A stretch of DNA of 64,000 nucleotides from an uncultured Roseobacter sp. (lineage in GTDB: Bacteria > Pseudomonadota > Alphaproteobacteria > Rhodobacterales > Rhodobacteraceae), in the NCBI RefSeq assembly GCF_947495275.1, contig NZ_CANLYL010000003.1:62001-126000 (forward strand), read 5' to 3'. Every line of letters starts with the position of its first letter. Position 1 is the first letter of the stretch. Shown piece by piece: positions 17,463 to 27,409 of this stretch. The notes below the pieces were generated by a model. It saw only the letters and a program-made list of their open reading frames with translations, was not told the origin of the DNA and made no database searches. The position numbers were made by a program, and so were the translations under genes.

Positions 17463-19049
17463 TCAGTGTCGGAAATGGCGCATGCCGGTAAAGACCATCG
17501 CAAGGCCCGCTTCATCTGCCGCGGCAATCACCTCGTCATCCCGCATGGATCCACCGGGTTGGATCAGCGCAGTTGCGCCCGCTTCGGCAGCTGTGATCAG
17601 GCCGTCGGCAAAGGGAAAGAAAGCATCCGACGCCACCACCGAACCCTGCGTCAGTGGTGCTGGCAAGCCCATCGCCTCAGCCATGTCTTGCGCTTTGCGC
17701 GCAGCGATCCGCGTGCTGTCTACGCGGCTCATCTGCCCGGCACCGACGCCGACCGTCGCACCATCCTTGACGTAGATGATCGCGTTGGATTTGACATGCT
17801 TCGCCACGGTCCATGCAAACAACAGGTCTGCCATCTCCTGATCGGATGGGGACTTCCGGGTAACCACCTTCAGATCATCCAATGAAACCCGCCCGACATC
17901 CTTGTCCTGCACCAGATAACCTCCCGACACCTGCCTGACCGCCAGAGCGGCAGTTGCCGGATCGGCCAGCCCATCCGTTGTCAGAAGGCGCAGGTTTTTC
18001 TTTGCCGCGAAAACGGCGAGCGCAGCCTCATCCGCACCGGGTGCGATGACGACTTCGGTGAAAATTCCGGTGATTTCCTGCGCCGTCTCCGCATCCAGGG
18101 GCCGATTCAAGGCGATGATGCCGCCAAAGGCAGAGGTCCGGTCACAATCAAAGGCGCGTGTGTAGGCCTCTTTCAGCGTTGCGCCTCGTGCCACGCCGCA
18201 AGGATTTGCGTGTTTGATGATTGCGCAAGCCGGGCCGTCACCCGGGTCAAACTCACTCACCAACTCAAAGGCCGCATCCGTGTCATTGATGTTATTGTAG
18301 CTCAGCTCCTTACCCTGATGCTGGGTCGCCGTCGCCACACCGGGACGGTTGGAGCCATCCGTGTAAAAAGCGGCGGACTGATGCGGGTTCTCCCCATAGC
18401 GAAGGGGTTGCGCCAGAGTGCCGCCAAAGGTCCGGCGGCGCGGCGTTTGCCCCACCTCACCGGCCATCCAGGTGCTGACAGCCGTGTCATAGGCTGCCGT
18501 CCGCGCATAGGCGGTTTGGGCAAGACGTTGACGCAGCGCATAGGTTGTTTGCCCGTCATGGGCTGCCAGTTCCGCCAAAACCGCGTCATAGTCCTGCACA
18601 TCCACCACAACCGTCACGAACCCGTGGTTTTTCGCCGCCGATCGGATCATCGCCGGGCCCCCAATATCGATGTTCTCGATCATCTCGGCATAGGGCGCCC
18701 CTTTGGCCAGCGTCTCCTCGAAGGGGTAGAGGTTCACCACCACCAGATCGATGGGGCCGATATCATGCGCCTGCATCGCCGCGACATGATCATCCTTGTC
18801 CCGCAGTGCCAGCAGCCCGCCATGAACCACCGGGTGCAGTGTCTTGACCCGGCCGTCCATCATTTCAGGAAAACCGGTCACATCCGCAACATCCCGCACC
18901 TCCAACCCTGCATCGCGCAACGCCTTTGCCGTGCCCCCGGTAGACAGCAGCTCGACGCCACGTGCCGCCAAAGCCTGCCCCAGATCCACCAGCCCGGTCT
19001 TGTCTGAAACGGAAAGAAGTGCGCGGCGCAGCGGGGCGAGATCGGTCAT
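17463..19049 (-). CDS. purH: Bifunctional AICAR formyltransferase/IMP cyclohydrolase
   Basis: Catalyses the last two steps of IMP synthesis in the cytoplasm. The N-terminal MGS-like cyclohydrolase domain (about 1-150) has [15 protein letters not shown] and GRVKTLHP. The C-terminal AICAR transformylase has RYGENPHQ, the catalytic [11 protein letters not shown] segment, and a tail with [10 protein letters not shown]. At 528 residues it is full length. It lies between a heparinase-like gene and lspA in the same leftward run. Confidence 0.98.
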   Translation of the reverse strand: MTDLAPLRRALLSVSDKTGLVDLGQALAARGVELLSTGGTAKALRDAGLEVRDVADVTGFPEMMDGRVKTLHPVVHGGLLALRDKDDHVAAMQAHDIGPIDLVVVNLYPFEETLAKGAPYAEMIENIDIGGPAMIRSAAKNHGFVTVVVDVQDYDAVLAELAAHDGQTTYALRQRLAQTAYARTAAYDTAVSTWMAGEVGQTPRRRTFGGTLAQPLRYGENPHQSAAFYTDGSNRPGVATATQHQGKELSYNNINDTDAAFELVSEFDPGDGPACAIIKHANPCGVARGATLKEAYTRAFDCDRTSAFGGIIALNRPLDAETAQEITGIFTEVVIAPGADEAALAVFAAKKNLRLLTTDGLADPATAALAVRQVSGGYLVQDKDVGRVSLDDLKVVTRKSPSDQEMADLLFAWTVAKHVKSNAIIYVKDGATVGVGAGQMSRVDSTRIAARKAQDMAEAMGLPAPLTQGSVVASDAFFPFADGLITAAEAGATALIQPGGSMRDDEVIAAADEAGLAMVFTGMRHFRH

Positions 19050-19069
19050 GGGCAGGAATCCTTGAAAGG

Positions 19070-20815
19070 CTATTCGGTCAGGTCTGGCGCATCTTGGCTG
19101 AGATCCCGCACGCCAATCGCAGTTTCCTGCGCTTTGGACAAGGACCAGCGGACACGGGTGGCGTATGACATAGCCCGACCGGAAAGAACAATCTGATTTG
19201 CACTGCGCGGTTTGAGGCGACCGGTTTCGAGATAAACCGACGGCTGCAAGCTCAGAGTTTGGGCGCCATCATGTCTGAAGACCCAGATTTCGCCGCTTTT
19301 CAGAGCCATGGAGATTGCAGCCCCGCCCAAATCGAGTGTCGCGTCCACCTCTGGGTGAAGGTGGAATCGGATGTCAAAGGCGATGCCTTGCAGTTGCGTG
19401 GCATCAAGGGCGCGGTCAAAGCGCTTCTTTTCCGCATCATCCAGTGACAGCAACATGTCCTCTCCGGCCATCGCCCGCCCGTCAAAGGTCATTTCAAGTG
19501 TGCGTGCGTGCGTCAGCCCGTGGGTTTGCGCAAATCCGTTGTGCCCCCCCTGAAACCGCAACCCGTCGCTCACATGCCCAATCTCGATTGGGACACGCGT
19601 GGGTGCCTCGATGAGCTCTTCGCGCCCTGTCGCCCGGTCGGTATTCCCAAGCCGCGCACTCGAATAGCCGTCCAGCGACAGCGTTGAATGCGATGGGGTC
19701 GCCCGACCAGCCCGCCGCCAATCGGGACCAAAGGAACGCCCCGATCCGCAATTGACCACCAGCGGTCGTCGCCCTGACGTCAGTTCCAACGCCAGAGTGG
19801 AAGCGTGGGCGTTAAACGATGCCCGGCCCGTGGGTGGTTTCGCCGCATCGATAATGACGCTCGTGCGCCCCGCCGAAAGCCGTGCAAACCCCATCGACAA
19901 TCCGTCCGGCTGGCGCGTTTTGACCCGCGCTTGCGCCAAAGCATGGTCGAGCCAGCCTTCCGGCCCCCGTCCACCACCGTGGAAGCGCGCCAAACCGCCG
20001 TCCGAATGACGCAATGTCCGCAAGGTCGGTGCAATGCGTTCAATGGCGTCCAGGTGTTCCTGAGGTGTCGCGTGGCCCGCATCAGACAGCGCTGCGGCGG
20101 CCCATGTGAGGAGGGTGAAAACCTCCAGCAACTCCTCGGGGTTCCGCGTGGGCAGGCCACCCTGATCGTCGATTTGTGAGCGGCACTCCTTCGCCAGTGC
20201 TTTCACGGCGGGCATCGCCACCGGTTCCATTCCTTCCAGAGACAGGCCCGCGTAAACCAGACCGGTCAGCGCTTCAAATCTGGGCAGTCCGCTGGCCGCA
20301 CCGTGCCAGCGGCGGGCAAGAAAATGTGTTTGCTGATGCAGGCTGCGATAAAAGACATCGCTGTCTGGTGCATCCTGCCCCTGCAACATGAAGAGCGCGT
20401 GGTTGATCCACCGGATGAGGCGTCGCCCCGTCAGATCGGGCGTCCAGCCCGGGCCGCGTCCACGGCCATAACGTTCGATCCAGCCCCAGAGCCAAAGACG
20501 CGCGGCATTGCGGGCTGGCGGATCGCCAACCGCCGCAAGATCATCCAGCCAAGCGAACCCCTGAATCTCCTGCTCATAATCACTATTGGGTGCCGGCAAA
20601 TCCCATAATTCCGCATCCTTGTGTTCCAACAGGTGGCCAGCAAAGAGGAAATTACCCGCCAGCAACTGGCGACCTTTGGCAAAACTGCCGATCGTGCGCG
20701 GTTCAGGTGACGAGACGAATCCCACAGCGCGCGCGCGCATACGTCCGGCACGCGCGGCGTGCCAGCGATTCAGGAAATGCACCTTGCGGGCAGCAAAACT
20801 TCTGTTTTCGGACAT
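19070..20815 (-). CDS. Heparinase II/III family protein
   Basis: A 581-residue protein with an alpha-helical N-terminal half ([28 protein letters not shown]) and a beta-rich C-terminal half resembling the heparinase II/III domain ([33 protein letters not shown]). No signal peptide is visible, so it is probably cytoplasmic. The family contains polysaccharide lyases for uronic acid-containing glycans, but housekeeping position between rsmB and purH suggests a conserved cellular role, perhaps in envelope polysaccharide turnover. The exact substrate cannot be read from sequence. Confidence 0.88.
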   Translation of the reverse strand: MSENRSFAARKVHFLNRWHAARAGRMRARAVGFVSSPEPRTIGSFAKGRQLLAGNFLFAGHLLEHKDAELWDLPAPNSDYEQEIQGFAWLDDLAAVGDPPARNAARLWLWGWIERYGRGRGPGWTPDLTGRRLIRWINHALFMLQGQDAPDSDVFYRSLHQQTHFLARRWHGAASGLPRFEALTGLVYAGLSLEGMEPVAMPAVKALAKECRSQIDDQGGLPTRNPEELLEVFTLLTWAAAALSDAGHATPQEHLDAIERIAPTLRTLRHSDGGLARFHGGGRGPEGWLDHALAQARVKTRQPDGLSMGFARLSAGRTSVIIDAAKPPTGRASFNAHASTLALELTSGRRPLVVNCGSGRSFGPDWRRAGRATPSHSTLSLDGYSSARLGNTDRATGREELIEAPTRVPIEIGHVSDGLRFQGGHNGFAQTHGLTHARTLEMTFDGRAMAGEDMLLSLDDAEKKRFDRALDATQLQGIAFDIRFHLHPEVDATLDLGGAAISMALKSGEIWVFRHDGAQTLSLQPSVYLETGRLKPRSANQIVLSGRAMSYATRVRWSLSKAQETAIGVRDLSQDAPDLTE

Positions 20816-20933
20816 GTGGGTCTCTGCCTGGGGACGCTCTGACGGCGTTTGAGCATATGTTAGCGTGGCAAAACCCGCGAGTCACCGACTTATCTTGACC
20901 CGCCTGCTTTTCATACTGGAGAAACCATTTGGA

Positions 20934-22205
20934 TCACGCAGACTTGCGCAGGCAAGCCATGTAGAAACCATCCATACCACCCTTGTCCGACCAGAAATCC
21001 GGACGCAAACGCAATCCGCCTTCCGTGGTTTGCCAATCGGGATCAATGCCCGGGCGATCAAGCGCGTGTCTATCCGTCTCCATGTCGGTATGACGGATCA
21101 GCGCTTCATCCACTTGGACCTCGCCTTCGTCGGGCAGCAAGGAACAGGTGCAGAATACCAGGCGTCCGCCCGGCTTAAGCAATGTCCAGGCATGGTCGAT
21201 CAGCTGCTCTTGCAGATCAATCAACGCGCCAAACTCAGACCCGTCCTTTGCCTGTGGCAGATCCGGGTGGCGTCGGATCGTACCCGTTGCTGAACAGGGT
21301 GCGTCCAGCAGCACTGCATCATATTGCCCCTTGGCGCTCAGCGCGTCGGCAACCACAAGTTCGGCCTTGAGCCCCGTACGGGACAGGTTTTCTTCTACGC
21401 GCGTCATACGCCCCGCCGAATCGTCCAGCGCCGTCACCTGAGCGCCCGCTGCCGCCAGTTGCATGGTTTTGCCACCGGGGGCCGCACAAAGGTCCAGCAC
21501 CTTCTCACCAGGTTTCGGAGCCAGAATTTGAACCGGCATCGCTGCGGCGGCATCTTGGACCCACCAAGCGCCTTCAGCGAAACCGGGCATTGAGGAAACC
21601 TGCCCCGCATCGCGGATACGCACTGATCCATTCGGCAGAAGCGTGCCACCCGTTGCGGTTGCCACGGCCTGCGGGTCATCACGTGCCGTCAGGTCAAGTG
21701 GCGCGCCGTTAAAATGCGCGATTTCCATCGCCGCCATGGCATCAGCGCCCCAGGCCTGAACCAAAGGACCGCGCAACCATTTCGGCAATCGCGGGGCGCG
21801 CAGATTCTGCCACGCGTCAGGACCATCTGCGGCAACTTTGCGCAGAACCGCGTTTGTCAGCCCCTTCAGATGGCTGAGCCGCGGATGTTTGGAGACGAGT
21901 TCAACCATGGCATTGACAACACCGTGCGCCGCAGCCCCAGTACAAAGTTCAACCGTGCCGACCCGCAGCACATTACGAACCGTCAACGGCGGGTATTTCG
22001 ACAGGTGCTTTTGCAGCAGGCGGTCCGCGCGTTCCATCCCCCGCAGCGTGTCGGTGGCCAGACGTGCAGCCCGTGCGCGGTCCTCCACGGGTAATTTGTC
22101 CAATGCGCCCGACCCGGTCAGTTCGGACATCAGTCGCCCCTCACCCAAAATCTGATCAAGCAGATAGACGGCGCTGCGCCGCGCCGGAACGCCTGTGTCG
22201 GACAT
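20934..22205 (-). CDS. rsmB: 16S rRNA (cytosine-5-)-methyltransferase RsmB/NOL1-NOP2 family
   Basis: Methylates a cytosine (C967 in E. coli numbering) of 16S rRNA. The 423-residue protein has a NusB-like RNA-binding N-terminus (about 1-140) and a Rossmann methyltransferase with the SAM loop DLCAAPGGKT, the PC motif DAPCSATGTIRRHPD and the catalytic cysteine in FCTCSLLPDEGE. It begins the leftward run that continues with the heparinase-like gene and purH. It diverges from the small SdhAF4-like gene with 85 bases between starts. Confidence 0.93.
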   Translation of the reverse strand: MSDTGVPARRSAVYLLDQILGEGRLMSELTGSGALDKLPVEDRARAARLATDTLRGMERADRLLQKHLSKYPPLTVRNVLRVGTVELCTGAAAHGVVNAMVELVSKHPRLSHLKGLTNAVLRKVAADGPDAWQNLRAPRLPKWLRGPLVQAWGADAMAAMEIAHFNGAPLDLTARDDPQAVATATGGTLLPNGSVRIRDAGQVSSMPGFAEGAWWVQDAAAAMPVQILAPKPGEKVLDLCAAPGGKTMQLAAAGAQVTALDDSAGRMTRVEENLSRTGLKAELVVADALSAKGQYDAVLLDAPCSATGTIRRHPDLPQAKDGSEFGALIDLQEQLIDHAWTLLKPGGRLVFCTCSLLPDEGEVQVDEALIRHTDMETDRHALDRPGIDPDWQTTEGGLRLRPDFWSDKGGMDGFYMACLRKSA

Positions 22206-22290
22206 GATTGTGGCTCCAATAGATGCTGGCGGGTTGTCTGCGCCAAAGAGGGGCGTATATCAAGGGCAAGACGTTCAGGAAAGATGCGAA

Positions 22291-22485
22291 ATGGGCGACG
22301 ACAGAGAAACAAATGAAGTGGCTAAAGAGCTGCCTCCGGCAGCTCGTCGGGCTTTGGCCGAAGCCGAAGAACGTCGGCGCAAGCAGCAAGATCTGAACTT
22401 GCCGCCGGAATTGGGCGGTCGCGAGGGACCGGAACCCGTGCGCTACGGTGATTGGGAGAAAAAGGGCATCGCGGTCGACTTTTGA
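22291..22485 (+). CDS. DUF1674 / SdhAF4-like succinate dehydrogenase assembly factor
   Basis: A 64-residue soluble protein whose C-terminal RYGDWEKKGIAVDF matches the hallmark (R-[FY]-G-D-W-E-x-x-G...DF) of mitochondrial SDHAF4 and its alphaproteobacterial homologues (DUF1674). In mitochondria SDHAF4 binds flavinylated SdhA during complex II assembly; a parallel role here is inference from homology. The N-terminal half is charged and probably disordered. Start ATG 22291 has AGGA nine bases upstream; an in-frame ATG at 22195 would overlap rsmB and lacks conservation. Confidence 0.88.
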   Translation: MGDDRETNEVAKELPPAARRALAEAEERRRKQQDLNLPPELGGREGPEPVRYGDWEKKGIAVDF

Positions 22486-22488
22486 AGT

Positions 22489-22520
22489 CGCTCAAGCGCC
22501 TTGAGCGGCATAAAGCTTTT
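22489..22520 (+). terminator. Hairpin with short T-run after the SdhAF4-like gene
   Basis: CGCTCAAG and CTTGAGCG form a perfect 8-base stem with a 3-base loop four bases after the stop codon, followed by GCATAAAGC and a run of five T. It lies between converging genes. The gap before the T-run makes it a moderate intrinsic terminator candidate. Confidence 0.5.
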
Positions 22521-22538
22521 TGAGACCAACGCATCCGC

Positions 22539-22886
22539 CTAGCGCAGACGGAACTCGGCAGAATCGCCTGCGCCCTTATCTGATGTGAAGCGGATTCGAT
22601 TGTCTTTGGCCTGCACTTCCTGACAGTTATACCCCAGCGCATCGCCACCCCAGAAAAGATCGCGGCAGAAATACCCATCGCGCCAAGTCCAGTTTCCTGT
22701 CACTTCCCATGCCGCGCCCTTTCCGGAAATGGCTCCTTCCGGAGAAACCTCCAGATTGATGAAAGGGCGCTTAAGTTCTTTGCCCGCGACCAGCGACACA
22801 AACTCTTCCTGACTGTCCACTTTAGCGAATTCGGCTGACGCGGCCGTTCCCGCGATCATTGCCAGTGTGCTCACAAGCATGCGCAT
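22539..22886 (-). CDS. Small exported protein of unknown function
   Basis: A 115-residue protein with a signal peptide (MRMLVSTLAMIAGTAASA) and a compact mature domain of about 97 residues containing WTWRDGYFCRDLFWGGDALGYNCQ, with two cysteines that could form a disulfide. Similar small proteins are, I believe, sometimes labelled dihydrodipicolinate reductase in related genomes, a label it cannot deserve: no Rossmann fold or DapB motif is present, and the true dapB is next door. Start ATG 22886 has GGAG nine bases upstream; upstream in-frame ATG 22901 and GTG 22910 are alternatives. An inverted repeat lies just upstream. Confidence 0.75.
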   Translation of the reverse strand: MRMLVSTLAMIAGTAASAEFAKVDSQEEFVSLVAGKELKRPFINLEVSPEGAISGKGAAWEVTGNWTWRDGYFCRDLFWGGDALGYNCQEVQAKDNRIRFTSDKGAGDSAEFRLR

Positions 22887-22900
22887 ATCAGAAAGCTCCA

Positions 22901-22922
22901 TATATCTCACTCGAGAGATATA
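22901..22922. promoter_or_regulatory. Inverted repeat upstream of the small exported protein
   Basis: TATATCTC and GAGATATA form a perfect 8-base inverted repeat separated by six bases, centred about 26 bases upstream of the start codon at 22886. It could be an operator overlapping the promoter or a short 5'-UTR hairpin. Confidence 0.4.
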
Positions 22923-22969
22923 CGTAGCGTGACCGAAATTGGTTTTAAAAAAATCGTGATGTCGGCAGT

Positions 22970-23788
22970 TTACTGCTTGGAAAGCCCCAGCACATCCAAC
23001 ATGTCGTAATGACCGGGGTCTTTATCAATGGCCCAAAGTGCTGCCTTCAAAGCGCCGCGCGCAAAGACCGAGCGGTCCGATGCCACATGGCGCAGCGTGA
23101 TCCGCTCACCAGCTGCGGCAAATAGCACATCGTGCTCGCCGATGATGTCGCCCCCGCGGATTGCGGCGAATCCGATCTCGCCACGGTTGCGCGCGCCGGT
23201 GATGCCATCGCGGGCCCTGTCGGAAACATCCTCAAGCGCCACGCCGCGCCCTTCGGCGGCGGCTTCACCGAGCATCAGCGCAGTGCCCGATGGCGCGTCA
23301 ACTTTCTGGTTATGATGCGCTTCGATGATTTCGATATCGTAATCGTCATCCAGCGCCGCCGCCACGCGTTTGGTCAATTGAACCAACAGATTAACCCCAA
23401 GGCTCATGTTCCCGGCCCGTACGATCACGGTTTGCCCGGCCGGGCCAGACAGTTGTTCAATCTCGTCAGCCGTCATACCGGTTGTCCCAATCACATGTGC
23501 AACACCTGCTTTAGCTGCCGCGCGCGCAACCGCGATTGTGGCGATCGGCGCAGTAAAGTCGATGGCGACATCGGCGCCTTGCAGCGCTTGGGCAATGTCA
23601 TCCGTCACGGTGACGCCCGTTTCCGCAGCGCCCATGGCGGTGCCTAGATCACATCCAACCCACGCATGCCCCGGACGTTCCACCGCACCGATCAGATGCG
23701 CCTGTTCCGAAGCCGCAATTGTCTCGACCAGCATCTGCCCCATGCGACCAGAGACACCTGTGACGACTATTCCCGTTGACTTGCCCAC
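22970..23788 (-). CDS. dapB: 4-hydroxy-tetrahydrodipicolinate reductase
   Basis: NAD(P)H-dependent reductase of lysine and diaminopimelate synthesis, 272 residues. The Rossmann loop [10 protein letters not shown] lies near residues 9-18; the catalytic segment [16 protein letters not shown] has the active-site His pair and Lys; GTTGM and GNMSLGVN are further landmarks. The start is GTG 23788, with GGGAG upstream; the frame remains open for another 56 codons with no DapB-like content. It diverges from rbfA with about 80 bases between. Confidence 0.97.
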   Translation of the reverse strand: MGKSTGIVVTGVSGRMGQMLVETIAASEQAHLIGAVERPGHAWVGCDLGTAMGAAETGVTVTDDIAQALQGADVAIDFTAPIATIAVARAAAKAGVAHVIGTTGMTADEIEQLSGPAGQTVIVRAGNMSLGVNLLVQLTKRVAAALDDDYDIEIIEAHHNQKVDAPSGTALMLGEAAAEGRGVALEDVSDRARDGITGARNRGEIGFAAIRGGDIIGEHDVLFAAAGERITLRHVASDRSVFARGALKAALWAIDKDPGHYDMLDVLGLSKQ

Positions 23789-23868
23789 GCGACACTCCCT
23801 TGCGATGCAATCATGGCTCCTGCTTATCGCGCGGCAGCCCGCTTGGCAAAGCCATGATGAAGCCTTAG

Positions 23869-24291
23869 ATGGAACACATGGGAAAGAACAAATTTCACGA
23901 CGGCCCCGGCCCCTCACAACGTCAACTGCGGGTTGGGGAAACGATCCGCCGCGCACTCGCAGATGTGCTGGCGCGCGGTGATGTACACGATCCGGATTTG
24001 AACCGCATGTCGATCACCGTAGGCGAGGTGCGAACTTCCCCCGATCTGAAGATCGCCACGGCCTATGTGCTGCCACTTGGCGGTGATGGACGCGATGAAG
24101 TCATCGGATTGCTGGCGCGCAACAAGGGTGAGTTACGCCGGATCGTATCCAAAAAGCTGTCGCTGAAATTCGCGCCCGACCTGCGGTTTCAACTCGATGA
24201 GACATTTGACCGGATGGATGAGACACGCGAAATGCTCAGCCGCGCCGAAGTACGGCGCGATACAGCGGCCGAGGAGACGCCCCCTGAATGA
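23869..24291 (+). CDS. rbfA: 30S ribosome-binding factor RbfA
   Basis: Cold-shock and 16S rRNA maturation factor that binds the nascent 30S subunit. The sequence [18 protein letters not shown], then [20 protein letters not shown] and [19 protein letters not shown], is diagnostic for the KH-like RbfA fold. Length is 140 residues from ATG 23869; an in-frame ATG at 23878 (MGKNKFHDG) matches relatives better and may be the true start. Its stop overlaps the next gene (ATGA at 24288-24291). The usual upstream partners nusA and infB are not present here. Confidence 0.95.
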   Translation: MEHMGKNKFHDGPGPSQRQLRVGETIRRALADVLARGDVHDPDLNRMSITVGEVRTSPDLKIATAYVLPLGGDGRDEVIGLLARNKGELRRIVSKKLSLKFAPDLRFQLDETFDRMDETREMLSRAEVRRDTAAEETPPE

Positions 24292-25028
24292 TGCGGGCAC
24301 TCTGGCTGGCTGGTCTCTTTGCGGTGCACGCACAGAGCGTTGACGCGCTGGAGTGTGCAGCCGTCGATTTTGACGGTTTGCGCTACACAGTCTGCGAAGT
24401 GGATGCCACTACGGATGATCTTGAGCTTTTCCTTTTTGATGACGCAGGCGACCCGCTGGGACAGTTTTCGACCATTAATCGGATGTTGGCGCCACAGAAC
24501 AAGCGCCTGGCCTTTGCCATGAATGCGGGCATGTACCATGAGGATCGCGCACCCGTTGGTCATTATGTTGAAGATGGCGTCGAAATCATGCGGGTGATAG
24601 AGAGCGCGGGACCGGGAAACTTCGGGTTGCTGCCAAATGGCGTTTTCTGTTTGCGCCCAGGCCGGGCCGACGTTTTTGAAACCAAAGAATATCTGGCTGA
24701 AACACCTGGGTGCGAGGATGCGTCGCAATCTGGCCCAATGCTGGTCATCGACGGCGCATTGCATCCGCGGTTTCTCGAAGATGGCAGGTCCAAATACATT
24801 CGAAACGGGGTGGGCACCTCAGCAGACGGAAAACGCGCGGTTTTTGCAATCTCCGATGAGCCGGTGAATTTTCACAGTTTTGGCCGCTTGTTCCGCGACC
24901 ATTTGAAAACACCCAATGCACTTTATTTTGATGGCAAGATCTCCCGGCTCTATGCCCCATCGCTGGACCGCAGCGATTTCGGTTTCAGCCTGGGACCCAT
25001 CGTCGGTGTCGTTGTCGCCGACGAGTGA
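24288..25028 (+). CDS. Phosphodiester glycosidase-like (NAGPA/DUF2233) exported protein
   Basis: A 246-residue protein with an N-terminal signal peptide (about 1-20) and a domain resembling the phosphodiester alpha-GlcNAcase/DUF2233 family: [40 protein letters not shown] and [19 protein letters not shown] are the family's conserved blocks. Members act on GlcNAc phosphodiesters or exopolysaccharide-linked substrates; the target here is unknown. Four cysteines in the mature part may form disulfides in the periplasm. It is translationally coupled to rbfA and precedes truB, an odd partner for ribosome factors. Confidence 0.85.
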   Translation: MMRALWLAGLFAVHAQSVDALECAAVDFDGLRYTVCEVDATTDDLELFLFDDAGDPLGQFSTINRMLAPQNKRLAFAMNAGMYHEDRAPVGHYVEDGVEIMRVIESAGPGNFGLLPNGVFCLRPGRADVFETKEYLAETPGCEDASQSGPMLVIDGALHPRFLEDGRSKYIRNGVGTSADGKRAVFAISDEPVNFHSFGRLFRDHLKTPNALYFDGKISRLYAPSLDRSDFGFSLGPIVGVVVADE

Positions 25029-25118
25029 TGCGCTGAATTGAGATGCGGCGCGTAGTTTTCGCTGGCCGTCCAGGCAAAGGCGGGTTATCGCGCCAATCGC
25101 AAGAAAATTGAGGACCCC

Positions 25119-26030
25119 ATGGCACGCAGACGCAAAGGCAGAGACATTTCCGGGTGGCTGATCGTGGACAAACCGGCGGGGCTCACGTCTACCGCAGTTG
25201 TGAACAAGGTCCGTTGGGCGCTGGATGCCAAAAAGGCAGGTCATGCGGGGACCTTGGATCCTGACGCGACAGGCGTTTTGGCCGTTGCCCTTGGCGAAGC
25301 CACCAAAACGGTGCCCTACGTCACCGATGCTTTGAAGGCTTATGAGTTCACCATCCGACTGGGACAGGCCACGAATACCGATGATGCCGAAGGGGAAGTG
25401 ATTGCCGAAAGCGCGCAACGCCCGGATGATCAGGACATCAAGGAGGCGCTTGGCGCTTTCATAGGCGATATCGAACAGGTGCCCCCGCAGTTTTCCGCCG
25501 TAAAGATAGACGGCGAGCGCGCTTACAAACGGGCCCGCGACGGCGAAACGATGGAGATAGCTGCCCGCCCGCTCTACGTAGAGAGCCTGTTGCTCATTGA
25601 TCGACCGGACGCGGATCATGTGACGTTAGAGCTGGTTTGCGGCAAGGGGGGTTACGTACGTTCGATCGCGCGCGACCTGGGTAATGCGCTGGGGTGCTTT
25701 GGCCACGTAAGAGAGTTGCGCCGGATCTGGTCGGGCCCCTGGGACGCCGAAGACGGGCTATCGCTTGAGCAAGTCGACGACATGGCACGCAGTCCAGCGC
25801 TTGACGCACATCTGCACCCTCTTGAGGAAGCTTTGACGTCCTTGCCTGAGGTCAAGGCCACGCCGGAGGGCGTCACACGCCTGCGCAACGGTAATCCCGG
25901 CATGGTTCTGACAACGGATGTCGAATATGGCGATGAGTGCTGGGCGTCCTATGAAGGACGTGCCGTGGCGGTCGGGCGCTTCAAGTCCGGCGAGCTGCAT
26001 CCAAGCCGCGTAATCAATATAGAGAACTGA
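25119..26030 (+). CDS. truB: tRNA pseudouridine(55) synthase TruB
   Basis: Forms pseudouridine-55 in the T-loop of tRNAs. The 303-residue protein has the catalytic aspartate in [19 protein letters not shown], the N-terminal [13 protein letters not shown] and the [13 protein letters not shown] segment (KGGYVRS). Start ATG 25119 has GAGG five bases upstream. It follows the rbfA/glycosidase pair by 90 bases and is probably co-expressed with them. Confidence 0.97.
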   Translation: MARRRKGRDISGWLIVDKPAGLTSTAVVNKVRWALDAKKAGHAGTLDPDATGVLAVALGEATKTVPYVTDALKAYEFTIRLGQATNTDDAEGEVIAESAQRPDDQDIKEALGAFIGDIEQVPPQFSAVKIDGERAYKRARDGETMEIAARPLYVESLLLIDRPDADHVTLELVCGKGGYVRSIARDLGNALGCFGHVRELRRIWSGPWDAEDGLSLEQVDDMARSPALDAHLHPLEEALTSLPEVKATPEGVTRLRNGNPGMVLTTDVEYGDECWASYEGRAVAVGRFKSGELHPSRVINIEN

Positions 26031-26217
26031 TTGGTTCCAAATATTTCAATTTGTCGCATTCCTCGCGCGGATGTCACCAAAACCATTGAATTGTTTCAGA
26101 ATTTATTACGAAACATCACAGCTGGGTAAGCCCTGCGTGAGGCCTCTCCAAAGGGTCGGGATTTATCGCCATATCGGGGTCAGACGCATGAACCCTTTCC
26201 CAACGCGGAGCTCTGAT

Positions 26218-26706
26218 ATGAAACGCACTGTCCTTACCCTCCTGACCGCCGGCGCATTTGCCACAATCGCCTTCGACACCTTTGGTCAAGCGCTCAGCCC
26301 CCTCTTTGGCTACGCAAAGCTGGCCCCTGTCGGTCTTGCAGGTGCCACGCTCAAGTCTGTCTTTGGAGCGGCCCCTTCCGGCGCGGCCTATCTGTTGCAC
26401 ACGGTCACCGGCCTGCTGTTCTACGTGATCGGATATTTTGCCATCGCTCGCCCCGTTCAACGCGCTGTTCTTCCCCAGTTGCACTGGAGCATCACCGCGA
26501 CCGTATATGGCGTCGCTCTCTGGGCTTTTGCCCTTTACGGCATGGCGCATCTGGTGGCAGGCATGAAACCTTTCCTTGGTTTCACCGGCATCACCTGGGT
26601 TGCTCTCTGGGGTCACATCGTTTACGCGCTGGTGGCTGCAGCCGTTCTTGAATTGCGCGGTGAAGTGCTTGATCTGCCACGCAAACGCGAAGTTGCTATC
26701 GGCTAA
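26218..26706 (+). CDS. Integral membrane protein of unknown function
   Basis: A 162-residue protein with about four hydrophobic segments (roughly 5-22, 52-78, 88-110 and 118-142) and short polar loops; glycine- and alanine-rich helices and several histidines (H58, H84, H101) are visible. I do not recognise the family. I chose ATG 26218 because GGAG lies seven bases upstream; the frame is open further 5' but those residues look non-coding. It stands alone between truB and a DUF1643 gene, and is followed by a hairpin terminator. Confidence 0.7.
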   Translation: MKRTVLTLLTAGAFATIAFDTFGQALSPLFGYAKLAPVGLAGATLKSVFGAAPSGAAYLLHTVTGLLFYVIGYFAIARPVQRAVLPQLHWSITATVYGVALWAFALYGMAHLVAGMKPFLGFTGITWVALWGHIVYALVAAAVLELRGEVLDLPRKREVAIG

Positions 26707-26727
26707 AACACACCCGAAGTAAGAATG

Positions 26728-26762
26728 AGGCCGCCGTTGCCTAGGGCGGCCTTGTTCTATTT
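26728..26762 (+). terminator. Intrinsic terminator after the membrane protein gene
   Basis: AGGCCGCC pairs with GGCGGCCT across a nine-base loop, followed by a T-rich tail (TGTTCTATTTG). It lies 22 bases after the stop codon. Confidence 0.65.
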
Positions 26763-26786
26763 GAAGCGTGCTGGCATGACACGGCC

Positions 26787-27308
26787 ATGAAGGTCAGAAC
26801 GCATCAGGACAATAACATTTGGTCGGAAGCCGCCTACTCGGATTGCGGCAACTACAGATACCGGTTGACGCGGGTCTGGGACGAGACACGGCCCAAAGTG
26901 AACTTTATCATGCTGAATCCATCGAAAGCCGACGAGATTCGCAATGACCCAACCGTCGAACGCTGTCAGAGACGCGCCGAGCATCTGGGTTTCGGAGCTT
27001 TTCGTGTCACGAATATTTTTGCCTGGCGAGACACGGATCCAACAGCAATGCGCCGCGCGAAGGAACCGATTGGCCCTTTGAACGACGCGGTATTGCGCGC
27101 TTCCGCGTTATGGGCTGATCAGGTGATTGTCGCCTGGGGCGTTCATGGCGCGCACCAAGAAAGGGGTAATTCTGTTGCCGATTTACTATCGGGATTGGAC
27201 AAACCGCTTTACCATCTGGGCCTGTCAAAGGAGGGGCACCCAAGACACCCCCTTTATCTCGCCTATTCAAAACTCCCTGAAATCTGGGCGAGATCGGACC
27301 AGCGTTAA
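26787..27308 (+). CDS. DUF1643 domain-containing protein
   Basis: A 173-residue soluble protein with the DUF1643 landmarks: NFIMLNPSKADEIRNDPTV, RRAEHLGFGAFRVTNIFAWR, VIVAWGVHG and the C-terminal GHPRHPLYL. The family is widespread, often near accessory genes, and has no established function. No signal or membrane segment is visible. It is single in its neighbourhood, after a terminator and before the RTX-like gene. Confidence 0.88.
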   Translation: MKVRTHQDNNIWSEAAYSDCGNYRYRLTRVWDETRPKVNFIMLNPSKADEIRNDPTVERCQRRAEHLGFGAFRVTNIFAWRDTDPTAMRRAKEPIGPLNDAVLRASALWADQVIVAWGVHGAHQERGNSVADLLSGLDKPLYHLGLSKEGHPRHPLYLAYSKLPEIWARSDQR

Positions 27309-27319
27309 CCGATTGGTTA
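27306..27319. promoter_or_regulatory. Inverted repeat TAACC-N4-GGTTA upstream of the RTX-like gene
   Basis: TAACC and GGTTA are separated by GATT at the very end of the DUF1643 gene, about 90 bases before the RTX-like start. TTAACC also resembles a CtrA half-site, but the full TTAA-N7-TTAA form is not met. Confidence 0.3.
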
Positions 27320-27409
27320 GAATTTCGGCCTAACAACAGGCGATCGCTTGTGAGGGTGAAAAGACCAATTCACATGCGAACGGGTAAATACGTTAACGAG
27401 GGTTTCGTC

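Noticed and set aside
27305-27320. Possible CtrA site TTAA-N7-TTAA
   Set aside because: The second half reads GTTA instead of TTAA, so the consensus is not met; kept only as a weak inverted repeat.
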